From Eudorina sp. 2006-703-Eu-15 (lineage: Eukaryota > Chlorophyta > Chlorophyceae > Chlamydomonadales > Volvocaceae), in assembly GCA_003117195.1 (NCBI GenBank), contig BDSI01000108.1, forward strand, positions 194,614 through 258,613: a stretch of DNA of 64,000 bases. Direction: 5' to 3'. A program made the translations under genes and the position numbers. Every line of letters starts with the position of its first letter. Within the stretch, counting starts at the first letter, position 1. Positions 24,501 through 35,560 of this stretch are shown here, in pieces. The notes beneath the pieces are model-generated. The model searched no databases. It was not told where the DNA came from and saw only the letters and a program-made list of their open reading frames with translations.

Positions 24501-27500
24501 AACCCTCCACCACGTTTCCCCCCTGCACCTCCCCCTTGCCGGTAGACCTCCGGCAGCCCCCTCAGATTATCCAACCGCCAACCAGCTCCCCGTTCCCCCT
24601 CCTCTCCCTCCTCCCCCCGCACTCGCCTGTACACCTCCTCCCTCAGCGCCCGGTTCTTGGCGTGCGCCATGACCGGGAAGTACGAGGGGAAGTCCAGGGT
24701 GATGAGCCAGGGACCCGACTCCGCGGTGGCGCCCTCGTGGCCCTCGCGCGCGGCCTGCTGCGCCGCCAGGCCCAGGGAGGTGGCGGGCAGTCCGGCCACA
24801 TCCGCCGGGTCGGTCAGCAGCTTCTTGAACGCCTGCACGCAGAGCGGGAGGGGCGGAGGGGTGGGTGGGTGAGTCGGGTGACAAAACGGAGGGAGAACGG
24901 GTGGGTTGGCACACTGACCATGATGCGAAGAAAGGGGGCTGGGGCCAAGGAAGCCGGATGTGGGTGCCGCTGGGTCCCCTCGTTAGCACCCCCACCTTGC
25001 CCTCTCCCACATATACACACACATACACACACCTTGGTGGCGTCCAGCACGTTGTTCGAAAACTTGGTGGCCAGCTGCGTGAGCTCCTGCTGGATGGCGT
25101 TGAACCGCTCCTTGGCCTCACCCTGGGGGGGGAGGGGCAACGCAGGAAGGGGGTAGGTCGGGTGTGGTCAGGCCGTTGTTGCCGATACTTGGCAGGTGAA
25201 GGCAGATGAAGAGGTAAATGCCATTAGAACTCATCCATCCAAGCAGTTCAAAGAGACGGGCAGCTCCAGCACACCCGCAGCATGGCTGCCATGAAGGCCC
25301 TGGCACAGCTTCCCACCAGCCGCCGGTCGCCCTCTGCAACCCTTCGCCCCTTCCCCTAAGTCCGGTCGGTCGATCAACCGCTCCGTACCCCAGTCGCACC
25401 GCCCCGCCCCGTACGCAAGCACTTCAACCTAGTACGGCCCCGTTTAACCGCCCCCTGCCCTCCCCTTTGCGTACTGTCCCCTCTGCCCTGCCTCTTCTTA
25501 TACCCTGCTCGGTCTGCCTTGTCATGCCTTGCGGCTGCCCCCGGCCCTCGGCCCCCAGCTCCCCCCCCCGCCCACCTCCAGCGCCACACCGCCCAGCACG
25601 AAGTCCCGCAGCTCGTTGTCCACGATCCGCTTCTGAGCGGCGCTGAGGGTCTCCCACTGGGGACCCTCACGCAGCGCCTTGAAGGCCGAGTACAGCGGCC
25701 TGCGGACCGGACCGGACAGGATGGGGTATAGGAAATTGTAGACAGGAGGGGGGGATGGTGCGGGACGACGCTGAGCACCGAGAGGACGAAGCCCTAGGCA
25801 CGTCACCAATGATCACCAACGAGATGTCTTTAAACATAGACGCTGGGGCCCGAGAGATGGGGGACGGACGGGCCGCCACCGCAGTGGAAACGGGCCAGGA
25901 CTCGGCATCCTGGGCGGTGTACCGTGTCCACCAAACCACTGACAATGTCCTGACAGGGTGTGGCTCTTGACAGCCGGGCCCGGGTGCCTCTTCCCGCAAC
26001 CGCGCCGTCCAACGGTTGCGGCACTGGTTGAGACTGCCTTCCCCGCCTTCGTCACCGCAACCATCGAGCTGAGCCGCATCGCTTGTGCGATACCCGGCAG
26101 GGAACGTCGGCCTTCCTTGCGCCCCCCTCGCAGCGCCCACGCGAGCTGCGTGGAGCTGGCTGCCACCGGACTGGCCGACAGCGCTACCCGCCAGGACGGA
26201 CACTAGAGCACAGCGCAGCAGGGCTACCTTCCTGCGGCACCTGCCACGCTTCCATGGCGCCACTGGAGGGTCAGGACCCGGGCCTGGGCCAGGACCCGGG
26301 GGACCTGGGCTAGGCTGTGCGTTCCGCTTTCTCTTCCGCTCGCGTGCCATGCGCCTCTTCCGGACGTGCCGGCCACCCTCCCGGGCGCGTACGGGGGCAG
26401 CGCGAGCTGCCGCGGCGCCGCCCGGCCGCTGCCTTCACGCCGTGACGAACAGTACAGAACGCGAGACGCAGCGAGAGAGACATTCCCCCATGTTGCCACC
26501 CTGCCACCCGGCCCCTGAGTGCGGATCCCTGGCTATCGCCTCGCTGCGGTGCTTGCGTCATGCGCCAGTTCCGTACGGTAATTGTGATGAGGGCCGTTCG
26601 TAATGTGACTGTTCCTGAGACGAGCCCACGCCGGCCGTTCTCAGAACTTCACCTAGACCCGACCGACGCGCCCACGCCGGCCGTTCTCAGAACTTCACCC
26701 AGACCCGACCCGCCCCGAGCCACCCCAGTGGATCCCCGTCGCCATGACTGCAGGGCCACTGGGGCGCCACCGATAGGTGGTCCGGGAGAGACAGCCTAGC
26801 TGACAGCTGCGCTACTGCTGCAGGACTCCAACCATGCTGGCTGCTAGGAAACCGCCGAATGGTACGCTTGCTGCCGTCTGGCCTGTCGCTCTTGCCAGCG
26901 AGCGCGGGGTACTGCCCCCCCTTCCTGCGAACCAATCTCCTAAACCTCCTGTAACCCCCCATCCCGCGAACCAACCTACTTGCTCTGGCTCAGCCGCAGT
27001 GACAACTTGACGTTCTCCGGCTGCACCTCCTCCACCGCGGCACGCAGCTCAGGGCTGTCCTTGACGCCCTGCGAGCGGGGACGGGGCGCGAGGCGCACGA
27101 GGAGAGGGGCGGTGATGATGCCGCACTCCACCCAAAGGTGACCAAACGACCAAGCAGATGCCTTACTGCCATACCTTGAGGTGGCTGACGATCCCCCACA
27201 CGCGCTGGTGGCGGTCTCCGATCCGCTCCAGGGGCTCCACGAGTCCGACCCACGTGGGCACCACCTCCGCCTCCAGCTGGTCGATGGCGGAGTGCAGCTC
27301 CGACAGCAGCTGCTTCACGCCCGGCACCACGTGCTCTGGCTTGACCTCGTCGTACTTGGGCAGGCTGACGTCCTTCGAGGTCACAACATCGGCAGCAGGG
27401 GCAACAAGGAACACTCGTCAAGGGAAGGAACCTGCGAGGTGCAAGTGGCGATCAACCTATGATCGTGCCGCGCGGTGACCAACGCACGAGAAACGGCAGG

Positions 27501-28476
27501 TTCCAGACCCCCGACGCGCATTCTTTTCAAACCCACACGCCCGCCGCGGGGGCCAGCAGGAGAGGGCCCTCCACCTGAAGCGCCCGGATGGGTCTATTTA
27601 GGTTCGCTCGAGCCTAAACAACGGGAACCAGTCCATAGCCAGGAAGGTGGTTGAACGGAGGTTGCACGAGCAGCGCAGCGTCGCTCACCGCCAGCAGGGG
27701 GTTTGGGGTGCTGGATGAAGTGGCCGCGTTGACCGGCGCCTCTACCATCGCTGCCTCGGTGGTCATGTTGCGGCTACAGCAGCAGACACGGAAGGACACA
27801 CGGATCCAAGGCCTGACTGCCAAGCGCTTTCGACTCAGCGGCACAGCGAGCAGCCGCATACGCACAAGGCCGCTGGGTCTCCGACAAGCGGAAGGAACAG
27901 CACTGCCAGGACACAACTCCGGAGGCAAACCGCAGCAGTTGGGCCCACGAATTCCGTCCGAACCAAGGATTGCATCAAGACAGTTGAGAACATAATGATA
28001 CACGCTTCTTGCTGTTCGCCGTCAGCGTCCGGCTGCGCAATAGGTGACATATGGCGTGGAACTCGTTGGCGGGAGACAAGGGCTTTCTCGAACCGCACAT
28101 CCAGTCGCAATCAAACCATAACGATTTAAACAGTGGCATAACTGCAACTATCTGTGTATATGCTGAGCCATTTACGGGTCTACAGGCAAAACGATGTGTC
28201 TCTGCCACAAGATCAGCTGGGTCATCTTCTATCATCTTCAGTCTACGTCTCCACTGCGCCAACTAACCTTCCAAAGTAGCGCTTAGCACCAAGAGCGACA
28301 GCGGGGACTGTGGCAAGCCCGGCGAGAACTGCTCGGCGTGAAGGTGCGAGCTTTGCGCTGTCCCCAACAACCTGTGCACCGGAGAAGTTCAGGCGAGGCT
28401 GGTAGAATGCAATGGGACGGCACGCGCTGCGGATCGTATTGCAACGCCGGGACAGCAGTACAGACGCGCGCATCAT
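19113..28476 (-). CDS. M3-family oligopeptidase (organellar oligopeptidase/thimet type)
   Basis: Zinc metallopeptidase that degrades short peptides, including cleaved targeting peptides in organelles. Seventeen exons keep phase, high to low: 28476-28268, 27773-27629, 27372-27175, 27068-26980, 25699-25576, 25122-25033, 24832-24627, 24065-23933, 23545-23415, 22840-22729, 22476-22393, 22065-21885, 21554-21339, 20769-20641, 20416-20281, 19790-19739 and 19289-19113. The product is 803 residues, close to plant TOP1. The catalytic motif is [10 protein letters not shown] (about 584-588), with the third zinc ligand in AIELPSQ. The C-terminal region has [21 protein letters not shown]. The first ~70 residues are Arg/Ser/Ala-rich, fitting a transit peptide, with [19 protein letters not shown] inside. 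Met73 (MTTEAAM) is a possible second start. Intron 24066-24626 uses a GC donor. The exon 2 donor and exon 3 AAG acceptor are the least certain borders. Confidence 0.93.
19965..20053. repeat. 45-base tandem duplication in oligopeptidase intron
   Basis: Two adjacent near-identical copies, 19965-20009 and 20010-20053, begin TGCGGACTGCCAT and end TTTCGAGTACT. They lie in the intron between the last exons of the minus-strand oligopeptidase gene. Confidence 0.8.
20565..20594. repeat. CA dinucleotide microsatellite
   Basis: Fifteen uninterrupted CA units within an oligopeptidase intron. Such tracts are frequent in volvocine algal introns and are usually length-polymorphic. Confidence 0.9.
20841..20864. 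repeat. AT dinucleotide microsatellite
   Basis: A run of AT units close to the CA tract, within an intron of the oligopeptidase gene. It stands out in a GC-rich setting. Confidence 0.8.
21557..21588. repeat. GCAG tetranucleotide repeat next to a 3' splice site
   Basis: Eight GCAG units. On the coding (minus) strand this is a CTGC repeat that serves as the pyrimidine-rich end of the intron just before the exon carrying HEFGH. Confidence 0.85.
26625..26710. repeat. 46-base-period duplication in oligopeptidase intron
   Basis: Forty bases at 26625-26664 recur at 26671-26710 with one visible difference. They lie in the long intron between exons four and five of the oligopeptidase gene. Confidence 0.8.
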
Positions 28477-30627
28477 GTATAAATGTATTTGCTTTCTGTG
28501 CTCCGTCAGCACAACTCAAGGCAATGTCAGGAGATGCAGAAACTCGCATATTTTGGTGGTGGAAATGATTGGAGGAACGCAATTCAGAGGTTCCGGAGCA
28601 ACCCCTCGATGACCCAAGTATGGCCGCAGACTATGTCATGTACCTCGATTGCTGGGCTTGTGCGATCAGAAGCGGCACGAAGAGGTCGCAACCTTGTAAA
28701 GACCAGACCCGAAATGTGCGTCCGTTGATCAATCGTCAAGCGACGAGTGCTGAGCCGGCCGCACTGCATCGGATTGCCCATACGTGTCAAATGCGCCATC
28801 AGAACATCAAATATTCATGTTGACCGTCAGAATGTATTTATGTGTTGCGATGATGCAACAAATGCCTCTGCCGTGAGCTGCACAGAAGAAAGTATGCGAG
28901 TGAGGCACGCTTGGATGAGCATGAGTTACGAGAAGCGGTGCTAACATCTGAATTTTCATCTTACATCACGTACTCCAAGTCACTTTAAGGGGCCGAATAA
29001 TGAATATTCCCGGAAGTGCGGTAACTGTCAGGCGCCAATGTCATGTTTATCAGCACGTCAGTGCGTAAAAATTGGCATAAAATAATTTTGCACGACTGCA
29101 CTGTATGGCATTCTCTGCTGACAATTACTGCTTGACTCCACGATCGGAGTGAAACATTAACTGTTTCCGTTGGTGATCTCCGTACCAGAACCCCAGAAAC
29201 ACAGTACGAACCCAAACAGATGCCCTTGCCAAACGAATTTTCCGGGCGGCGCAATATTTCGCCGTCAATATCGCCCTGCCTTAAGTGGACATCCTCTGAA
29301 CATACAAAAGTCGTACAATGCTGTACCATTCCCCTGCGCATTGTCATGCACCACTCGGAAACAACAGTACGGTGAGGCGAGCAAGCGGCAACGTCGTGGC
29401 CTGTTGAAGTAATCTGATGACGGCGATTCGCTTGAATCATGCCGTCCATGCGACCTTTCAACTGGAAGTCCTCCACCAGCTGCGCCTCCTCCGCAAGTCC
29501 GCAGCTCTGAGCAAGTATAGGTGTATAGCACCTTCCGTACCGCACGAGACCGCATGACAATGCCCCACCCGCACTGCCGTCACAGTCCAACACAGTGGCT
29601 GATCCAACCCATGAAACGGTCAAGAGGCGGCCCCCCCCAGTTCCCCTAGAGTCACCATTTCCTGACCACCACTTCACCACTACTTCATTCGTTCTTCGCA
29701 GTCCCGACCCCCCTGCGTCAAGCCGTGTCAATCGTCGTCCGCCAACACCGGCGGGCCATCAGCCGCGTGCGCCGGTACAATATCAGTCTACGCTTACGGC
29801 TGCCGCCCCCTCCATCTCCCCGCCCCCCGGGTGGCCCCCGGCACGCGCCCTTATCCGGTCTCCCGTGAAACAACCGATAGCCGCAAACTGGTCCTCGTCG
29901 AGCGCCTCTCCGGGAATGGCCCTTCAGGCTGCGACGCCAACGCACACCCAGCCGCGCCACCCCAACCACCACCACCACCACAACCTGGCCACCATCTGTG
30001 GCGCACCTCGACCGCTCAACTCATCTCCCTCTCCCGCTGCAGACCAGCACTACACTAGACCGCCGGTACGGCAACCCGGGGGCCGCCCTCTGGTCACCGC
30101 CCTGATAACTGTTCCGTGTCGGCCCCTCCGCGTGGCGCTGCGTCATGACGAAGAGGTCTCCTCCGGTGAGCGGCGCGAGAGTTCAAACTCCAGGGTGGCC
30201 CCATGCGGCAGCGCCTGCCTCCCGGGGACGCCAGCCACCAGCCCTCAGAGGCTGATATCCGGAGAGCGGAGACCCGGCGCAGGGTGGGGATTGGCAAGCG
30301 GATGTACCGGCGCTTCGGACCGTCTCTGGTCACCCGCTGTGCCCTGCTGCGACCAGCGGTCTGCTGCGCTGCCCGTGCCGCGACACGACATGCGTCTCCC
30401 ACTGGGGTTGATGAGTTATGACCGCACGGAAGACGTGGCATCCTTCCCCTGTCACCCTCGCCGTGTGCGCTGCCTTCCCTGTTTGCGCGGCATACGGCCT
30501 CCCGCCAACGGCCACCAAGACCGCCGTGGAGCGTCATTCGCGCTCCCTGCTTTCCCTTATCTCAGGACAGCGGGAGCCCGCGGCCCACCCAGCCGCCACC
30601 GAAACCTCGCCTCCCCGCCGGTCGTCC
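28477..30627. other. Oligopeptidase promoter side and glycosyltransferase 3' region
   Basis: About 2.1 kb between the start of the oligopeptidase gene and the stop of the minus-strand glycosyltransferase. Long open frames exist on both strands (28985-29731 minus, 29595-30722 plus) but have no domain and no splice partners. The plus frame overlaps the start of an antisense real gene. I support no gene here. Confidence 0.4.
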
Positions 30628-31127
30628 TCACTCCTCCTCCCCCTCCTCGTCGCCACCCGTCCCCGCCTCCCCGCTCGTCCCCTCCGCGTCCACCGCCGCC
30701 CGCACCAGCTCCACACTGGTGACCCCCAGCAGGCCCTGCATCAGCGGCAGCCGCTCCTTAAGCGACGACCCGAACTCGCCCGACGCGTGCACGCCCACCA
30801 CCTCCGCGCCGCTGGACCGCACCGCCGGACCCACATCGGCCCCGCAGGCGGTCAGGTACTGCCGCGCGGGCAGCTCGGCCAGGTCAAGACCCAGCGCCTC
30901 CGCGCACGCCGGCATGAAGGTGGCGAAGTGCTCCTGCTCGATCACGGTGGCGTTGTCGTCATGCAGGACCGCGTTGAGCATGTCCAGCAGGAGCGAGTAC
31001 GTGCAGCGCATCACGCCGGGGTTGCTTCGGTAGAAGGTGATGCCAGGCGCGTAGCCCAGGACCGCATCGGCGGCGGCGGTGGCGGCGGCACCTTCTGCAC
31101 CCAGTACCTCACGCCTTTGTTGCAGTC

Positions 31128-31158
<31 letters not shown>

Positions 31159-32022
31159 TCCAGGCTGTTGTTGCTGCTGGTGCAAGCCGGCGGCTGCGGC
31201 GGCGGCGCCGCCGCCTTCGGCGGTGCTGTTGTGATTGTGATGGCCGTCCGCGGCGGTGCCCTCCAGGAAGTCCCAGTCGGGGACGGAGGGCTGGGTCCCG
31301 CAGGGCACCGGCGCAGTGCCAACCGCGATGTCGGCGGTGGAGCCGAGCAGGTCAGGGAACGGGTTGCGAAACAGCACCGCGTCGGCGTCCAGCCACAACA
31401 CCGCGGTGCCGCTGCTGAGCACGTTGACGATGTACTTGAGCTTGGCCATGCCGTACGCCTGAGCCTTCCAGTCCGGAAACCGGTTGTCGCCCTCGTACAG
31501 CCCGCTGAGGCCGTCGCTGAGGCAGGCGTTCCTGTAGCGGCGGCGCAGGCGCACGCAGGCCTGGAAGGCAGGGGTGCTGATGGCCACCACCAGCGCATGA
31601 CGCGCTAGGTGGTGCCGTACGTCGGGCTTTATGGGCGGCAGCTCGATCCGGTGGAGGCTCTCAAGCAGCAGCGGCATCAATGTTTCCATGGCCAGCTGGT
31701 TGGCCATGGTGAGGACAGCATAGCCGCCGGAGCAGTCCGCGGGCACGGGGCGATCCGGAGGCTGGCCGGGAGGCGGCGTGATTTTGTAGGCGGGTGTGGC
31801 GCGGTACTTGTCGACCACAGCTAAGAAGCCCTCATCCGGATACCGGGGCCCGTCGCGGCCGACGGTTTGGATGGCAGCCTCACGCAGGTTGTTCAACGGC
31901 CGTCTCAGAGGGAAGGATTCATTTCGGTCCAAGGCGCGGGTCAGGTGGAAGTACGGGGCAGCGATGACCAGAAGGAAATAGGCTGGCCGCACTAAGCCAT
32001 TATGATGGTGAAGTGAGAACAT
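30628..32022 (-). CDS. Glycosyltransferase, nucleotide-diphospho-sugar transferase type (DxD)
   Basis: A single exon of 464 residues from ATG at 32022. Near the N-terminus a hydrophobic stretch (YFLLVIAAPYFHL) is a signal peptide or anchor, so a Golgi or secretory location is likely. The core LKYIVNVLSSGTAVLWLDAD with AVLFRNPFPDLL holds the DxD nucleotide-sugar/metal motif of the PF03407 family (GT77-related arabinosyl/galactosyl transferases of plants and algae). An upstream exchange-type strand (ALVVAISTPAFQAC) precedes it. A Gln-rich insertion from a CAG repeat (31129-31180) splits the catalytic region, and the C-terminus is acidic. It lies head to head with a related gene starting at 32431. 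Acceptor and sugar are unknown. Confidence 0.88.
31129..31180 (-). repeat. CAG/CTG repeat encoding polyglutamine
   Basis: CTG-rich tract on the plus strand, read as CAG on the minus strand. It encodes an interrupted polyglutamine run inside the glycosyltransferase. It falls between conserved blocks and is probably a surface loop. Confidence 0.85.
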
Positions 32023-32430
32023 TTTGTCGAACCGATCATCGCTTGCACGCAGGTATTGCCGGTGTGTACTTGCACGGCAAGCAAATCAAGTTCTGCTCTT
32101 GCGAGTTAATGTGGCCCATGGATGGGTGCTCTGTAATCACCGTGATTAACATTATTGAAGGCATCCGTGCTGATGCAAGATTGCGACAATTCAGCAGAAT
32201 TTCAACCTTCCGCACGACAGGATCCGCTTCAATCCCGTTGTCGCGTTTGCCCGGTGCCGATCACTGTAAATTTAGCATTGCACACTCTCGGAACAGGACA
32301 ATGTATCAGTTACAATCAAGTGAAGCGTCGTCGGGCTTGATACAAATGTGACTGACAAACTCTTCGCGCTGACATCACTTCTATATGTTCCCCAACAAAA
32401 GCGCAACATGTTAACTTGATTTCACTCGAT
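32023..32430. promoter_or_regulatory. Shared divergent promoter of two glycosyltransferase genes
   Basis: The 408 bases separate the start codons of two glycosyltransferase genes transcribed away from each other, so both promoters must lie here or overlap. The segment is less GC-rich than the genes. No core element can be assigned with confidence. Confidence 0.55.
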
Positions 32431-34224
32431 ATGCAACAGCGCTTACCGCCCGCGATCCCGGGTGTTTGTCGCGCGCTGCTTCTGCTCGTGTACTTCACCG
32501 TCCACGCTGTCGGACAGAACCCCGTCGACCGGCACGCCCGGTCCCACTTCACGCGGCATGGCGTGCGCCTTCCAACGCGCGCCTTCACGGAGGCATTGCA
32601 GCGGGCGGCCATCGACATATCCCACGTCAGCTGCCGCACAACCCTCGTCATCCTGGGCATGGCGAATGAGGAGGCCCTGCAGCACACGGTGCCGTACTTC
32701 CTGGACAGCCTTAGCCGCGTCACCGTCCAGGGTGGCAAACAGTCGGGGCAGGCTCTGGACGGGCGGGTGGTGCTGGTGGCGTGGTCGCTGGATGCCATGA
32801 GCGCGTGCATCGCCCTTCAGTCCAGGTTCAAACATCAGTGCGTGCGAGACCCGCAGCATACAGCCGCAACGGGCTCCTTCAGCTTCCATGACACGGGGTT
32901 CAACTCCTTGGGGTACGTGTGGCCATACAAACCAAACTGTGCCGTACAAACAGAGCCGTTCACATAGCATGGCGACTGCGCCGGCTCTGCGTCGGGCCCT
33001 TTGGCGCGGCTGCAGCCATTAACTGCAGTCCGCTGCGCGCACGGCGCGCCGCCCACAGCAGTGGATTTTCGACTAGCGCTGAGGTAATCGCTTCATGCAT
33101 ACAACCGCTTGTGAAGCTTGTGAGCAGACGAAAATCGGTCAATCCTACCGGTCGCTCCTCAGTCCGTTATCCCGGCCCGACCTGGCCCCCCCTTTTGCTG
33201 CGGACAGATTCGCCAAGGTCAAGTATATCCTGAACGGCCTATCTGCCGGACACGATGTCGTTTTTCTGGACACGGACATTGTCGTCCTACGTGACCCGCT
33301 GCCGTACCTGCTCCACCACGACGCCGACCTGTTTGGCTCCATGGAGAAGTGCCTGGTGTTCAACGACTCGCAGCCACTGGACGCTCGCGAGTTCCGGGGC
33401 AGCAAGCGGTTCCGGCTGCCCGCCATCAACATCGGGGTTCTCTACTTTAAGGCCACGGCGGGGGTCACGCGCTGCGTGTACAACTGGGCCTGGGAGATGC
33501 ACACGGAGGTCAAAGTGCGACCGAAGCTGTGGGATCAGGTAGGAGGGTGGGCTTCAGTGGGGGAGGTACCATACGGGTTACCTTGGTCCAGGAAACGACG
33601 TGTGTTGACCGGCAAGGTCCCTGTTGCACATCTGGGCTAATAAGTACTTCACCGGGCTTTGGCTGTCAACGATGACCCGTGGGGTCCACCTTGTAACGGT
33701 TACTTAAATAGTTTACCGGGCACTGTCTGAAGCTGCCGTGCTGGACCTCGAACACCGTTGCCTGGCACGGGGCTTTATGCGCACCCGCGCACTTACCGTG
33801 CTGGGTGCCGGGTACGGGTCGCACCGCTGGGCACGTGCATGGCTCTGATGTTGTGGCGGCCGGACGGATTCGCCCCTTCCCGTTTCCGTCCCCGCAGGAC
33901 ATCTACGGCAAGGTGATGGTGAAGTGCACGGCTGAGCACGGCCTACGGCTGCAGGTGCTGGACCCGCGGCTCTTCCAGTCGGGGTGCTTCCCAGGCTGCG
34001 GCTGCCGCTTTTACAACGAGGAAATCAGCCCCGAGCGGATCAGCAAGTTCAGCCGGGGTTTCCGGAAGCTTCCGGGCGGCGAGTGTGGCCCGCAGCACTG
34101 GAAGCGCTGGCTGATGCGCCATTTCCCGTGCTCGGGAGTGACGAAACAGAAGGCTGAACTGATGAAGGAGCTGGTGGCTGGATACTATGGAAACAGGACT
34201 GCCAAGATACTGAGCCATGCCTGA
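32431..34224 (+). CDS. Glycosyltransferase, DxD type (paralogue of the neighbour)
   Basis: Three exons keep phase: 32431-32912, 33208-33538 and 33898-34224, giving 379 residues. An N-terminal hydrophobic stretch (RALLLLVYFTVHAVG) is a likely signal peptide. The catalytic block FAKVKYILNGLSAGHDVVF runs into LDTDIVVLRDPLPYLL with the DxD motif, followed by PAINIGVLYFKATAGVTRC. This is the same order as in the divergent neighbour, supporting a PF03407/GT77-like assignment and a shared origin. The last exon is Cys-rich (SGCFPGCGCRFYNEE), suggesting disulphides in the secretory pathway. The product is shorter than the neighbour and has no Gln insertion. Intron two contains a fragment of the dispersed repeat. 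Start chosen at the first in-frame ATG before the signal sequence. Confidence 0.87.
33663..33698 (-). repeat. Fragment related to the dispersed repeat end (copy D)
   Basis: Its reverse complement resembles the start of the dispersed repeat (GTTACAAGGTGGACCCC against GTTGCAGCGGACCCC in copy A). It sits inside intron two of the plus-strand glycosyltransferase gene. Confidence 0.45.
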
Positions 34225-34370
34225 TAAAAGTGATAGACCGGGTGGCTAGGATGTGAATGAATGATTGTTATGCATAACCCATAATCGGAGGGATTGAGGC
34301 CGAGAGAAACGGAGGTGTTGTTGATGTCAACGGGAGTGATCGCGGGAACCGTCATACGCCCAGAACGGTG

Positions 34371-34405
34371 CTGGGCTGGGCTGGGCTGGGCTGGGCTGGG
34401 CTGGG
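34371..34405. repeat. CTGGG pentanucleotide tandem repeat
   Basis: Seven perfect CTGGG units about 150 bases after the stop codon of the plus-strand glycosyltransferase gene, so probably in its 3' untranslated region. Confidence 0.9.
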
Positions 34406-34900
34406 CCGTACTGCAATTGATGTCAAACGACACGGCGGCCTAGGTCCGAACCAGAACGGAGCCGGTCACAGTCTGTGGAATAGGTCAGAGCGCTAGCAAC
34501 CGTACCAATGTACCACCATACATAATCGCAACTGCTGAGGAATGTGTGTGTCCTTATCTATGAGGGAGAACCCCAGGGATGGCTCAACTAGAATATGGTG
34601 GCGTGCTGCACTCAACACCTTTCGGGTGCTTTCCGACGGATATGAAAATGCGTAACCAATGAGTTCGGTGTTCAGATGCATCGCGACGCAGGACCGTGTA
34701 TTTGGGTGCTCCCTGGGCGAGCGCGCCGCCCCTCCCCAGGAGCCGGAAGGAGCACAGCAGGAGAAGGTGACAGGGCCGAGCGTGCTATCAATGTGTTAAG
34801 TGTACAGCTGGAAGTACATAAGAGTCAGGCAATCACACTGCCAATTGGGTATGTCGTATCCTGTCCGTGAAACCCGGCGGACAGGGGACCTGCTGCGATA

Positions 34901-34940
34901 CCAGAAATCGTCGCCACTGGCCAGTGGCGACGATTTCTGG
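34901..34940. repeat. Perfect 40-base palindrome
   Basis: Twenty bases (34901-34920) are followed directly by their exact reverse complement (34921-34940) with no spacer. Symmetry breaks outside these limits. Spacerless perfect palindromes of this length are uncommon and can form a cruciform or hairpin. Confidence 0.95.
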
Positions 34941-35560
34941 CCTGCGGGTAATCACAGCCCGGTCGAGGTACACACATTCATTGACGGTCTGATGTGATTG
35001 GGAGAAGCACTCAATCATTAGATCAGGGCCGCGACCAAGGCCTCCTCCAAAGTGAAAGGTACTTGCAATTCCGTTCCGAGTGTCCAGAAATGACAGATGC
35101 AGCCTTGGCCATTCCGCTTGCGAGCATCTACGTTCCCTGGGAAAAGTATACCAGTCTCATCGACGTCCTCCAGTCCCCTGCCAGCCTGGGCATCCTGCTG
35201 TTTTCAGAGTCTCGCAAAGCGCTCGCATTGTGTTTGGCTTACCATGGGCAATTCTGCACATTGAAATAAGATAGCATATTGTATTCTACTACATGACTGC
35301 GACTTTCGCTTCATGGCCGAACGTCCTACGAGTACACAGTACAGCAACATCCCCATTCCGGGTTCTTTCGTCACACAGGTACCGGAAGCGCAAGTAACTG
35401 AGGATAAATTGAAGCCATGGCGATACTTATTGCTGACAGAACGAAGCGGGAGAGAGTTGGGCAAGTCACGAGGGGCTGACGTGGGCGGGGCGTTTGGGCC
35501 GTTGCCGCCGCAATCTGGCTTAGAAATTGTTTCCCTCGGCACGGCTGATACCTTCAAGTC

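Larger units (their letters stand above)
34225..35560. other. Intergenic: glycosyltransferase 3' region to regulator 5' region
   Basis: No gene supported. It contains a CTGGG pentamer array and a perfect 40-base palindrome. The open frame at 35313-35633 overlaps the next gene's first exon in another frame and is taken as chance. Confidence 0.45.

Noticed and set aside
28985..29731. 248-codon open frame on the minus strand
   Set aside because: No domain recognised and it probably lies in the 3' side of the minus-strand glycosyltransferase or the oligopeptidase upstream region; no phase-matched exon found.
29595..30722. 375-codon open frame on the plus strand
   Set aside because: It runs antisense into the end of a well-supported glycosyltransferase gene and is almost only Pro/Arg/Ser/Ala; typical shadow frame.
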